Below are positions 16,576-24,907 of a stretch of 64,000 nt of DNA, one piece after another. Under the pieces are notes generated by a model. That model was given only the letters and a program-made list of their open reading frames with translations. It was not told the DNA's origin and ran no database searches. Origin of the DNA: Streptomyces hygroscopicus subsp. hygroscopicus (GTDB taxonomy: Bacteria > Actinomycetota > Actinomycetes > Streptomycetales > Streptomycetaceae); contig NZ_BBOX01000001.1 of assembly GCF_001553455.1 (NCBI RefSeq), positions 1 through 64,000 of the forward strand. The letters are read 5' to 3'. Made by a program: the position numbers and the translations under genes. Numbering within the stretch: the stretch's first letter is position 1; every line of letters starts with the position of its first letter.

Positions 16576-16890
16576 ATGCGCCTGCCCGGGTCCCCTCCGG
16601 TGCACCCGCGCGGGCGGGTGCTGGTGGACCTGGCCTGCGCGATCGTCCTGGGTGCCGAGGCGATCGGCGACATCGCGCTGCTGGAGCACCAGCGTGCGGT
16701 CCTCGGCCAGGTCGCCTCCCTCGCGACCGTGTGGCGGGTGCTGGACGAGATGGGCGCACGGCAACGGCGCCGGATCGCCCGGGCCCGCGCCGCGGTCCGC
16801 CGCCGGATGTGGAAGCTGCTCGAGCAGCGCGAGGACGGGTTCTGCTGGATCGCCGTGGACGGCAGGCCGCTTGCAGGCGGGACCGCGGAC
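16576..16890 (+). mobile_element. IS1380-type transposase, N-terminal fragment
   Basis: The frame reads GRVLVDLACAIVLGAEAIGD, LEHQRAVLGQVASLATVWRV, LDEMGARQRRRIARARAAV, matching the N-terminal region of IS1380-family transposases. After DGFCWIAVDGRPLAG the similarity ends, before the DDE catalytic residues. No terminal repeats were found. It is an inactive scrap. Confidence 0.7.
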
Positions 16891-17088
16891 CAGCGCCGGT
16901 CGCCTCGCCGGATCTCTCTGCTCCCTTTTCCCGAGCGCGGCAAAACATCACCGGCATCCAAGGGCGGGCTCGCCCATACGGCAGGCGGGCATCGGGAGCG
17001 CAATGAGCGATATACGGAACGGCGGAACGCATGATACGGAATACGGTCAGCCGTCATGGATTCAGTCGTGGGACATAGTTTCGACAGG

Positions 17089-17107
17089 TAAGTCAAGGCT
17101 TACCTTT
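17089..17107. promoter_or_regulatory. Iron-box-like palindrome upstream of helicase gene
   Basis: TAAGTCAAGGCTTACCTTT agrees with the actinobacterial DmdR/IdeR iron-box consensus (TWAGGTWAGSCTWACCTWA) at 16 of 19 positions. The same stretch also forms a seven-base inverted repeat, AGGTAAG-TCAAGG-CTTACCT (17086-17105). It lies about 50 bp ahead of the helicase start. Confidence 0.4.
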
Positions 17108-17155
17108 AGGGAACTTTTGACCGTATGGTGTGGCTCGAATCGAAGGAGCCCCCTG

Positions 17156-19237
17156 TTGTCGAAAATGAACGATCCCGCTGTGCGTGCGGTTGAATCGGAG
17201 CAGGATTATGTGTCCTCCTTGTATGCGTTGCTCACCGAGCGGCTTTCCGAAGCGCGCGTGCACCGGGCGAGTGTGCTGAAGGCCCCGGCGGACAACGCCA
17301 ATGAGGCCTACGAGAGAGAAATCGCCGCCGAGCGTCTGGCCAAGGAAATCGGCCGGCTGGAGGGCGCCGAAAAGGGGCTGGTCTTCGGGCGCATCGACCG
17401 GACGGACGGCACGGCCCTGCGCATCGGGCGGATCGGATTGCACAGGGAGGAGGATGACCTGCCGCTGCTCGTGGACTGGCGCGCGAACGCGGCGCGGCCC
17501 TTCTACGAGGCGACACCGGTCCACCCGATGGACCTGCGGCGGCGCCGGCACCTGCGCCTCGAGGAGCGCACGGTCATCTCGGTGAGCGACGAACTGCTGG
17601 ACGGGACCGCCCCGACCGACGAGGACGTCGTGGGGGACGGCCCGTTGACCGAGGCCCTGTCGGCACGGCGTACCGGCAGGATGCAGGCGGCCGTCGCGAC
17701 GCTGCAGGCCGAGCAGGACGAGATCGTCCGCTCCGCCCACCGCGGGGTGACCGTGGTGCAGGGCGGGCCCGGCACCGGCAAGACAGTGGTCGCCCTGCAC
17801 CGTGCGGCCTATGTGCTGTACGCGTTCCCGCGCGCCGCGCAGGAGGGTGTCCTGGTGGTGGGCCCGAACGCCCGGTTCCTCGACTACATCTCCCAGGTCC
17901 TTCCCTCGCTCGGAGAGAACGACGTCGTCCTGGCGACCTGCCAGGAACTGGCCGGAGTGCCCACGGACACGGTGGACCCGTTCGATACGGCGCGGCTCAA
18001 GGGCAGCTCCGACCTCGCCGACGCCTTGGCCGGCCTGCTGTGCGCCCACCAAGCCCCCGCCGGTGACTTCACCGTGCGGGTCGGACAGGAACGGGTTCAC
18101 CTCTCCGGCGAGGAAGTCGCCACGGCACGCGACGCCGCCGTGACGGCCACGACGGGGCACAACCCCGCGCGCCAGGTGTTCAAAGAGCTCTTGGTCGACG
18201 CCGTCACCGACGCGATGCAACGCGACATGGGGGACCTCCTGGAGCAGATCGACGCCGATACCGAAAGGATGACGGGCATCGACCTCGACCGGTTCACGGG
18301 AGCCGCCCAGCGCCGTGCCGAAGGTGCGGCCGGCTCAGGTCCGGTCCACGAGCTGGACCTGGACGCCATCCGAGCCGATCTCCTCGACGACACCGGCGTC
18401 GACCGAGCGGTCGAGGTGTTGTGGCCGCGGCTGGTACCCGGTGACCTCGTGAAGGCGCTCCTGACGAACGCCGACGCGCTCGCCGAGCGCCTGCTCCGTC
18501 TGACCGCGCAGGAGCGGTCCCTTCTGCTGCGCGGTCCGGACGACCCGTGGACCGATGCCGATGTGCCGTTGCTGGACGAGGCGGCGAGCCTGGTCGACGG
18601 TCCCCCCGAGCGGACGTACGGGCACGTCGTCGTCGACGAGGCGCAGGAACTGACCGCCATGCAGTGGCGGATGATCGTCCGCCGCTGCCCGTCGCGGTCG
18701 ATGACGCTGGTGGGTGACTTCGCCCAGGCAGGCCCGGTCGCGACCGCACGCGACTGGAAGGAAGCACTGAGCCCCCACGTCGGGCCACGGTTCACACTGC
18801 ACGAGCTGACCGTCAGCTACCGCACAACGCAGCAGATCCTGGGAAGTGTCCGGGACCTGCTCACGCGGATCGCTCCGGACCAGAAGCCCACACGGTCACT
18901 GCGAAGCGGTGAGAGCCCTCGCACCGTGACCACACCTCCGGACGGGTTGGTCGCCGCCGTCGTTCAGGAACTCCGCGCCCAGCGCACCGCGCACCCGGGC
19001 GAGCTGCTGGGGGTGATCTGCGCGGACACCAGGGTGAGCGAGCTGACGGCTCAGGGCGCCGCTCACCACGCACGCATCGTGCCGGCGTCCGAAGCACGCG
19101 GCCTGGAATTCGACGGAATCGTCGTCATGAACCCGGAGGAAATCATCACGAACCGCCCCGGTGGGGAACGGGACTTGTACGTAGCCCTGACCCGGGCCAC
19201 CAAGCGCCTGTGCACCATCACCGTCCGGCCCGCCTGA
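17156..19237 (+). CDS. HelD/HelR-type RNA-polymerase recycling helicase
   Basis: About 693 residues of a UvrD/Rep-like superfamily-1 ATPase. An N-terminal coiled coil (10-75) precedes Walker A GGPGTGKT at 203-210; the Walker B VVVDEAQEL and the C-terminal motifs SEARGLEFDGIVV and LYVALTRATKRL are intact. HelD-family proteins remove stalled RNA polymerase from DNA, and the HelR branch confers rifamycin tolerance by displacing the drug (established for the family). The start is TTG 17156 with AAGGAG seven bases upstream; longer frames upstream run through the IS1380 remnant. I do not see a GC-rich rifamycin-associated element before it, but an iron-box-like site is present. Confidence 0.88.
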   Translation: MSKMNDPAVRAVESEQDYVSSLYALLTERLSEARVHRASVLKAPADNANEAYEREIAAERLAKEIGRLEGAEKGLVFGRIDRTDGTALRIGRIGLHREEDDLPLLVDWRANAARPFYEATPVHPMDLRRRRHLRLEERTVISVSDELLDGTAPTDEDVVGDGPLTEALSARRTGRMQAAVATLQAEQDEIVRSAHRGVTVVQGGPGTGKTVVALHRAAYVLYAFPRAAQEGVLVVGPNARFLDYISQVLPSLGENDVVLATCQELAGVPTDTVDPFDTARLKGSSDLADALAGLLCAHQAPAGDFTVRVGQERVHLSGEEVATARDAAVTATTGHNPARQVFKELLVDAVTDAMQRDMGDLLEQIDADTERMTGIDLDRFTGAAQRRAEGAAGSGPVHELDLDAIRADLLDDTGVDRAVEVLWPRLVPGDLVKALLTNADALAERLLRLTAQERSLLLRGPDDPWTDADVPLLDEAASLVDGPPERTYGHVVVDEAQELTAMQWRMIVRRCPSRSMTLVGDFAQAGPVATARDWKEALSPHVGPRFTLHELTVSYRTTQQILGSVRDLLTRIAPDQKPTRSLRSGESPRTVTTPPDGLVAAVVQELRAQRTAHPGELLGVICADTRVSELTAQGAAHHARIVPASEARGLEFDGIVVMNPEEIITNRPGGERDLYVALTRATKRLCTITVRPA

Positions 19238-19435
19238 CGACTCGGCACCCGCGTCCGTCGCCGCGGGCGCACCCGGCGCGGTGCAGGCACCGACCCGCGC
19301 GCACGGGGCTGCTCGCCGCCTCACCGCTCCTGGCCGCGCCCGGCATCGCGCGGCCTGGTCTTTGCTGCGGGGCGCGGCGGCACGACTGAGGGCGGCCCCG
19401 GTCGGACCGGATCGGCGACCGCCCTCACGCCGCGG

Positions 19436-19585
19436 TCACCGAGCGAGCGGAGAGCTGGGACAGCGGGGCCCGACCCCCGCGTGCGGCCGGCCGGTCGGCC
19501 AGGGTGAGCCTGCGGCGTCTGCGGGGCTGACGCCACTGCCGGCACCGGTGACCACGGCGGTCGCGCTGCGCAGGACAGCGGTCAC
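19436..19585 (-). pseudogene. Short-chain dehydrogenase, N-terminal fragment
   Basis: A GTG overlapping the OYE stop (GTGA) starts VTAVLRSATAVVTGAGSGV, the nucleotide-binding beginning of an SDR with the TGxxxGxG-like loop. Similarity ends at once and the frame stops after 49 codons. It was once translationally coupled to the OYE gene. Confidence 0.5.
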
Positions 19586-20679
19586 GCGAGGACTTCCCCC
19601 AGGCAGGGGTAGTCGGTGTAGCCGCGGTGGTCGCCGCGGTAGAACGTGGTCTTGTCGGCCTCGGCGAGCGGCGCGCCGAGGCGGAGGCGGTGCACGAGGT
19701 CGGGGTTGGAGATGAACAGCGTCCCGAACGAGAGGATGTCCGCCAGCCCGTCGTCGACCAGGCGCAGTTGCCCAGGGCCGGCGGGCCAGTCGTGGTGGGT
19801 CTCGTGCGGATTGAGCATAAACACTCCCGCCCAGTGCTCCCGCAGTTTCACCGTGAGGTCGCGGTGGCCCGGAAACTCGAATACGTGCAGGTAGGCCAGG
19901 TCGCGTGGCAGACCGTCGAGCAGGGTCAGATAGAGCTCGTGCAGGTCCGGCTCGTCGAGGCCGAAGGCGGTGCAGCCAGGGGAGATCCGCAGTGCGAGCC
20001 GCTCGGGTCCGATGCGCGCGGCGACGGCGTCGACGAGGTCGAGCGGGAACCTGACGCGCCCGGCGACGCTGCCGCCGTAGCGGTCGGTGCGGCGGTTGGC
20101 GTTGCCGGAGAGGAACTGCTGAATGAGGTAACCGTAGGCTCCATGCAGTTCGACACCGTCGAACCCGGCGTCGATCGCGTTCGCGGCCGCATCGGCGAAG
20201 TCGGCGATGGTATCCGCGATGCCCTGCCTGGTCAGGGCCTGCGGTATCGGGTACGGCTTGCGCACGGCCGGTTCGCCGCCGTGGACGCGCACGACGCCTT
20301 CGGCGGCACACGCGGACGGCGCGAGCGGGTGCAGCCCGCCGCCGAGGAGTTCGGGGTGGCTGTTACGGCCGGCGTGCATGAGCTGTGAGTAGATCCGGCC
20401 GCCCGCCTCGTGCACGGCGTCGGTGACCGGGCGCCAGGACGCGACCTGCGCCGCGTCGTGCAGGCCGGGGGTGTCGGTGTAGCCCTGGCCGACACGACTG
20501 GGCTGGGCGGCTTCGGAGACGATCAGCCCGGCGGTCGCGCGCTGCCGGTAGTACTCGGCCATGAGCGGGGTCGCCGACAGGCCGTCGCCGTAGGCGCGGC
20601 GGCGGGCCAGCGGGGCCATGGCGACGCGGTTGGGCAGGGTGAGCGGTCCGATGGTGATCGGGTCGAATGCGTTGGGCAT
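19582..20679 (-). CDS. Old yellow enzyme-family ene-reductase
   Basis: A 365-residue FMN-dependent TIM barrel that reduces activated C=C bonds with NAD(P)H. Visible signatures are LTLPNRVAMAPLARRRA at 14-30, SQLMHAGRNSHP at 98-109, HGAYGYLIQQFLSG at 179-192 and RYGGS at 200-204. The start ATG 20679 gives the canonical N-terminus (FDPITIGPLTLPNR). A truncated SDR is coupled behind it and a double-AsnC regulator lies upstream on the same strand, so the three were probably one unit. The substrate is unknown. Confidence 0.92.
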   Translation of the reverse strand: MPNAFDPITIGPLTLPNRVAMAPLARRRAYGDGLSATPLMAEYYRQRATAGLIVSEAAQPSRVGQGYTDTPGLHDAAQVASWRPVTDAVHEAGGRIYSQLMHAGRNSHPELLGGGLHPLAPSACAAEGVVRVHGGEPAVRKPYPIPQALTRQGIADTIADFADAAANAIDAGFDGVELHGAYGYLIQQFLSGNANRRTDRYGGSVAGRVRFPLDLVDAVAARIGPERLALRISPGCTAFGLDEPDLHELYLTLLDGLPRDLAYLHVFEFPGHRDLTVKLREHWAGVFMLNPHETHHDWPAGPGQLRLVDDGLADILSFGTLFISNPDLVHRLRLGAPLAEADKTTFYRGDHRGYTDYPCLGEVLA

Positions 20680-20801
20680 CGGGAGTTCCCTCTCGCAGCG
20701 GTGTGTTTTCGTGCCCCGCCACCATCCCCTCGCGCTGAGCCCCGCGGCAGGAACACCGTCCCCGTGGGCGCTATCCGACGCCAAGGGCCTCGTACGCGGC
20801 G

Positions 20802-21764
20802 CTATCCGACGATCGGAGACGCCCCCTTGACCACCCGCATACTCGGCGCGGTCTCCACCGACAGCAGCCCGGGCAATGCCGCCACCGGGCCCGTCAGGTA
20901 CTCGTACAGCGCCGTGCCCGTGGCGCACTGCACGCTCGCGTACAGGTTGGACACACCGGTGGTGGCAGCCGCGAAGCTCACCTGCGGATGCTCCGCCAGC
21001 GCCTCACCCGCTGCCGCCAGCTCACCCGGCGCGACCGTCAGCCACAGCCCCGCCGACGTCCACGCCCCCAGCAACGCCGGGTCGACATCGACGTCGAAGT
21101 ACACCACCCCGCCCGAGCGCAGCTCCGCCAGCCGCCGCCGCACGGTCGTCTGCGACCAGCCCGTCGCCGCGGCCAGCGACCGGAACCCGGCCCGCCCGTC
21201 CAGCGCGAGCGCCTCCAGCAACGCGTTGTCCTCCGCCGACAGTTCCACCGGCCCGGTCACGCGTTCCGCCGCCGGCGGCGACAGCCGCGCGCACTGCTCC
21301 GCTGTGAGCGGCCCGTTCTTCGTCAGCGGACTCTCACTTCCACCGAAGAACGGGTGCAGCACGCGGTGCGCACTCACCCCGGTGACCCGGGGCGTGCGGG
21401 GCAGGCGGGACAGCACGGTCGACTCCGCGGCCGGCGTGTCCGTCACCGCCTGCACCATGCACAGGACCTCCGCGCCGCCCGAGGCGATCTGCACCCACGA
21501 CGTCTCCGCCTGCTTCGCCAGCGCTCGCGCGAGCCCCGCCACCGCCTCCGGTACGCACCGCACCCGCACCAGCCACAGCTGCCGCCCCACCGCCTCCGGC
21601 CACACCGCACCGATCACCCGAACGCCCGCCTCGTTCCGCAGCCGCGCGTACCGGCGCGCCACCGTCTGGTCCGAAACCCCCAGCACCGCACCGACCAGCG
21701 AGAACGCGACCCGCCCATCGATCTGGAGCGCCTGCAGCAGCCCACGTTCGACCGCGTCCAACAT
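20802..21764 (-). CDS. AsnC-type regulator with two HTH modules
   Basis: About 320 residues built as a tandem duplication: HTH (VERGLLQALQIDGRVAFSLV, about 4-45) plus RAM-like region, then a second HTH (DNALLEALALDGRAGFRSLA, about 178-220) plus a second RAM-like region. Such double-length Lrp/AsnC proteins are common in Streptomyces. It lies directly upstream of the OYE gene on the same strand and is probably its regulator. Start ATG 21764 is preferred; the upstream extension is Arg/Gly-rich and not family-like. Confidence 0.88.
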   Translation of the reverse strand: MLDAVERGLLQALQIDGRVAFSLVGAVLGVSDQTVARRYARLRNEAGVRVIGAVWPEAVGRQLWLVRVRCVPEAVAGLARALAKQAETSWVQIASGGAEVLCMVQAVTDTPAAESTVLSRLPRTPRVTGVSAHRVLHPFFGGSESPLTKNGPLTAEQCARLSPPAAERVTGPVELSAEDNALLEALALDGRAGFRSLAAATGWSQTTVRRRLAELRSGGVVYFDVDVDPALLGAWTSAGLWLTVAPGELAAAGEALAEHPQVSFAAATTGVSNLYASVQCATGTALYEYLTGPVAALPGLLSVETAPSMRVVKGASPIVG

Positions 21765-22033
21765 GTGTCCCGTCCTACCGATCCCACTCATCCGGCGCGC
21801 CCCGGTGTGCTCCCCGTACCGGCCACGCCCGATGGGCTCCGCCACCTACGTATCCGGGTCAATGCTCCCGTCTCAACACCGCTCCCCCGTCTGACGATAC
21901 GTGCGGACAGGCGTGGCCGGCGGTCCGGGATCGGGTGTCGTCGGCCCGGCCGGGTCCGCGGCAACGACGTGTTTGGCCCGTCCGCTGGGCGGTGCGGGGA
22001 GTACGGGCCTGCGTGACGGGATGAAGCGGCGGG

Positions 22034-22861
22034 TCAGTACGGCGTGGCGGGGCTCGTGTTGTGCTCGTGAATCAGCCGGAGCGCCTCGTCGCGATCGCGG
22101 CGGTCGAGGGCGTCGACGAGTGCGCGGTGCAGTTCGTGGCGCTGGGCGATGTATTCGGTGAGCGGCTGCTCACCGTTGGGCAGCACCGAGAGCGTGTGGC
22201 CTTCGATGAGGTCCAGAAGGCTGGTGTAGAGCGAGCTGAGCAGGCTGTTCGGGCTGATCGCCGCGATGGCGGCGTGCAGGCGCCAGTTGGCGTGGACGAA
22301 GGCGACGGGGTCGGTGTCGTCGACGGCCCGTTCCATGGCGGTGATGTGGTCGCGCAGGGTGGCGATGTCGGCCGGTGAGGCGTGCCAGAGCGCGTCCTCG
22401 ATGAGCAGCGGGTCGAGGGCGTCGCGGATGCGTACGGCGTCGGCGACGTCGTTCTGCTGCGTGTCCAGGGCCAGGACGGAGTTACCGAGGCGGACCATCG
22501 GGGACTGTTCGGCGCTGAAGAGGCCGCCGCCGGGGCCCGGCTTGACGGTGACCAGTCCGCGGGACTGCAGCAGCCGCAGTGCCTCGTTGAACGTGCCGAC
22601 CGAGACCCCGCACAGGGTGCGCATCTCCTCCTTGGTGCCCAGGCGGGAGCCGGGCGGCAGGCTCTCGATCAGCTCCGTGACCCGCTGCGCCGCCCCCTCG
22701 GCCCGCCCTGAGGCCGTCCCGCGCCCGCCCCCCTCGGGGCCGCGTCCGCCGGGGGAGACGCCGGCGGACGGCGACGCGGCACCGCCACGCCGCTGATCAG
22801 GACGGACCCCGCCAGAGGCGGTAGCTCCCGCGGACGCGGTTCCTTCGGGCGTGACGGTCAC
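22034..22861 (-). CDS. GntR-family regulator (FadR/FCD type)
   Basis: 275 residues: a low-complexity Gly/Ala-rich leader (1-55), a winged helix at about 56-115 (LGTKEEMRTLCGVSVGTFNE, ALRLLQSRGLVTVKPGPGGG) and an all-helical FCD effector domain at about 125-265 with metal-binding-type histidines (HANWRLHAAI, HRALVDALD). GTG 22861 follows GAGGAG at five bases. It is divergent from the FAH-VOC-hydroxylase operon and probably represses it until an aromatic intermediate binds. The extended leader is unusual, and a later start inside it cannot be excluded. Confidence 0.9.
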   Translation of the reverse strand: MTVTPEGTASAGATASGGVRPDQRRGGAASPSAGVSPGGRGPEGGGRGTASGRAEGAAQRVTELIESLPPGSRLGTKEEMRTLCGVSVGTFNEALRLLQSRGLVTVKPGPGGGLFSAEQSPMVRLGNSVLALDTQQNDVADAVRIRDALDPLLIEDALWHASPADIATLRDHITAMERAVDDTDPVAFVHANWRLHAAIAAISPNSLLSSLYTSLLDLIEGHTLSVLPNGEQPLTEYIAQRHELHRALVDALDRRDRDEALRLIHEHNTSPATPY

Positions 22862-22872
22862 AACAACTCCTC

Positions 22873-22896
22873 AAGACTCATATTCATCATAGTCTT
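22873..22896. promoter_or_regulatory. Inverted repeat upstream of GntR gene
   Basis: AAGACT at 22873-22878 and AGTCTT at 22891-22896 are a six-base inverted repeat around an AT-rich 12-base centre, 12 bp upstream of the GntR start. The AT-richness is conspicuous in this genome. It may be the GntR operator or a promoter element for the divergent pair. Confidence 0.4.
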
Positions 22897-23089
22897 TTTT
22901 GGCTTCGGCCTCTTGACGCCCGGGACACGTCGGCGCACCATCAAGCCTAATCATCATGCTGAATTGCTGGCGGATGAGCAAGGACCCCGTCGTCGCCGGC
23001 GGCGGGTCCCGCATCGCCCCAGCGGTCGAGCGGCCGCGACCCACGCGGTTCCGGGCGGCCCCGTTCCCACCCCTCTCGGGAGACACATC

Positions 23090-23932
23090 GTGCGTATCGC
23101 CAACCTCTCCGGCCGACTGGCCCTGATCATCGATGGCAAGGCCGTCGACGTCGAGAAGGCCAGTGCCGGCAGCTTCTCCGCCGACCCCCAGGCCGTCTAC
23201 GAGCGCTGGGAGGTGTTCCGGTCCTGGGCCGCCGCCGCAGACCTGCCCGAGGGCGTGGCGTTCGACCCGGCCGAGCTGGGCTCGCCGGTCCCGGCTCCCC
23301 GGCAGACGCTGGCGATCGGCCTCAACTACCGCGATCACGCATCGGAGTCCGGGTTCGAGGTGCCCGAGGGACTGCCGCCCGTGTTCACCAAGTTCGTCAC
23401 CAGCATCAGCGGCCCGGTCACCGAGGTGAAGCTGCCCGAGGGCGGCAACACCGACTGGGAGGTCGAGCTGGTCGCCGTCATCGGCCACCGCGCCGAGAAC
23501 GTGGCCGAGGGGGACGCCTGGAGCCACGTCGCCGGGCTGACCGTCGGCCAGGACATCTCCGAGCGGGTGTCCCAGCTGGCGGGTCCCGCGCCCCAGTTCA
23601 GCCTCGGCAAGTCCTACCCCGGGTTCGCCCCCATCGGGCCGTGGCTGGTCACGCCGGACGAGTTCGAGGACCCCGGCGACCTCGAACTGCGCTGTGCGAT
23701 CAACGGCGAGGAGGTCCAGAAGGGCCGCACCCGCGACCTGATTTTCTCCGTGCCCGCCCTGATCGCCAAGCTGTCCGCGGTGCTGCCGCTGCTGCCCGGG
23801 GACGTCATCTTCACCGGCACCCCCGCCGGCGTGGGCCTCGGTCGCGACCCGCAGCGCTGGCTGGCGGCCGGTGACGAACTCGTCAGCACCATCGAGGGCA
23901 TCGGCGAACTGCGCCAGACCTTCGTCGTCTGA
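23090..23932 (+). CDS. Fumarylacetoacetate hydrolase family protein
   Basis: A 280-residue FAH-fold enzyme. The N-terminal about 70 residues are a small cap; the core starts at TLAIGLNYRDHASESG and holds the metal-binding pattern: PPVFTKFVTSISGP, DWEVELVAVIGHRAENV, then GDVIFTGTPAGVGLG. FAH-family enzymes hydrolyse or decarboxylate ring-cleavage products (acylpyruvates, 2-hydroxyhexadienedioates). GTG 23090 with GGGAG eight bases upstream gives the usual start (VRIANLSGRLAL). First gene of the catabolic operon; 41 bp separate it from the dioxygenase gene. Confidence 0.93.
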   Translation: MRIANLSGRLALIIDGKAVDVEKASAGSFSADPQAVYERWEVFRSWAAAADLPEGVAFDPAELGSPVPAPRQTLAIGLNYRDHASESGFEVPEGLPPVFTKFVTSISGPVTEVKLPEGGNTDWEVELVAVIGHRAENVAEGDAWSHVAGLTVGQDISERVSQLAGPAPQFSLGKSYPGFAPIGPWLVTPDEFEDPGDLELRCAINGEEVQKGRTRDLIFSVPALIAKLSAVLPLLPGDVIFTGTPAGVGLGRDPQRWLAAGDELVSTIEGIGELRQTFVV

Positions 23933-23973
23933 CCCGGCCGGACCCTTCGGACAAAGGAGTCAAGGAGTCCCCC

Positions 23974-24900
23974 ATGGCACTGCACCGTCTGACCTCCATC
24001 ACCATGGGGGTCCCCCATGTCGCCGAAACGGCGGCCTACTACACGGACTTCGGTCTCGTCCCGGACGGCGACGGCTGGTTCACCACCCAGGACGGCGGAC
24101 GGCAGCTGCGTATCGTCCACGCGCCGGCCCGCCGCCTGGTGGAGGTCCGCGTCGGCGCGGACACGCCCGACGACCTCGCAGCGGCCGCCTCCCGGCTGAA
24201 GCGGCTCGGCATCGAGAGCGTCACGGAGGGCGAGACCCTGTCCGCCTACGACCAGGCCACCGCCGTACGCGCTGTCCTCGAGGTCCTCCCCCGCCTCGCC
24301 CAGGACCCGGTGCCGGCCACCGCCTACAACGGCCCCGGCCGGCCCGAGCGCACCGGCGCCCGCGCCCCCGGCATCCTGCGCACCGGCCGGGTACGGCCGC
24401 GCAAGCTCGGCCACGCCGTCGTGGGCACCACCGACTTCGACACCACCACCGCGTTCTTCCGCGACGGGCTCGGCTTCAAGGCGTCCGACTACATCAAGGA
24501 CCACGGGGCGTTCCTGCGCTGTTCCACCGACCACCACAACATTCTGGTCCTGGCCGCGCCCGTCACCTTCCTGCACCACTCCTCCTGGCAGGTCGACGAC
24601 ATCGACGAGGTCGGCCGCGGCGCCACCGCGATGCTGGAGGACCACCCCGAGCGGCACGTCTGGGGCCTGGGCCGCCACCACGCCGGCTCCAACTTCTTCT
24701 GGTACCTCAAGGACCCGGCCGGCAACTTCAGCGAGTACTACTCCGACATGGACTGCATCGTCGACGACCAGCTCTGGTCGCCGGAGGCCCTGGAAGGCGC
24801 CAAGGGCCTGTTCACCTGGGGGCCGCCGCCCCCGCCGTCCTTCCTCGCCCCCGACGATCTCGCCGCCCTGATGACCGGCACCCACAGCCCGACGAGGTAG
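23974..24900 (+). CDS. Extradiol ring-cleavage dioxygenase (VOC fold)
   Basis: A 308-residue type-I extradiol dioxygenase with two VOC modules. Probable Fe(II) ligands are His147 (KLGHAVVGTTD), His201 or 202 (LHHSSW) and Glu254 (NFSEYY); His188, His236 and Tyr256 fit the catalytic second-shell residues of the family. It should cleave a catechol-type ring next to the hydroxyls (meta-cleavage). A perfect ribosome site AAAGGAG precedes ATG 23974. The next gene starts seven bases after its stop, so it is tightly linked to the FAD hydroxylase that would make its catechol. Confidence 0.92.
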   Translation: MALHRLTSITMGVPHVAETAAYYTDFGLVPDGDGWFTTQDGGRQLRIVHAPARRLVEVRVGADTPDDLAAAASRLKRLGIESVTEGETLSAYDQATAVRAVLEVLPRLAQDPVPATAYNGPGRPERTGARAPGILRTGRVRPRKLGHAVVGTTDFDTTTAFFRDGLGFKASDYIKDHGAFLRCSTDHHNILVLAAPVTFLHHSSWQVDDIDEVGRGATAMLEDHPERHVWGLGRHHAGSNFFWYLKDPAGNFSEYYSDMDCIVDDQLWSPEALEGAKGLFTWGPPPPPSFLAPDDLAALMTGTHSPTR

Positions 24901-24907
24901 AGCCACC

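Noticed and set aside
16478-17155. Extended N-terminus of the helicase
   Set aside because: The upstream codons cross the IS1380 remnant and the iron-box-like palindrome; HelD-type sequence begins at TTG 17156.
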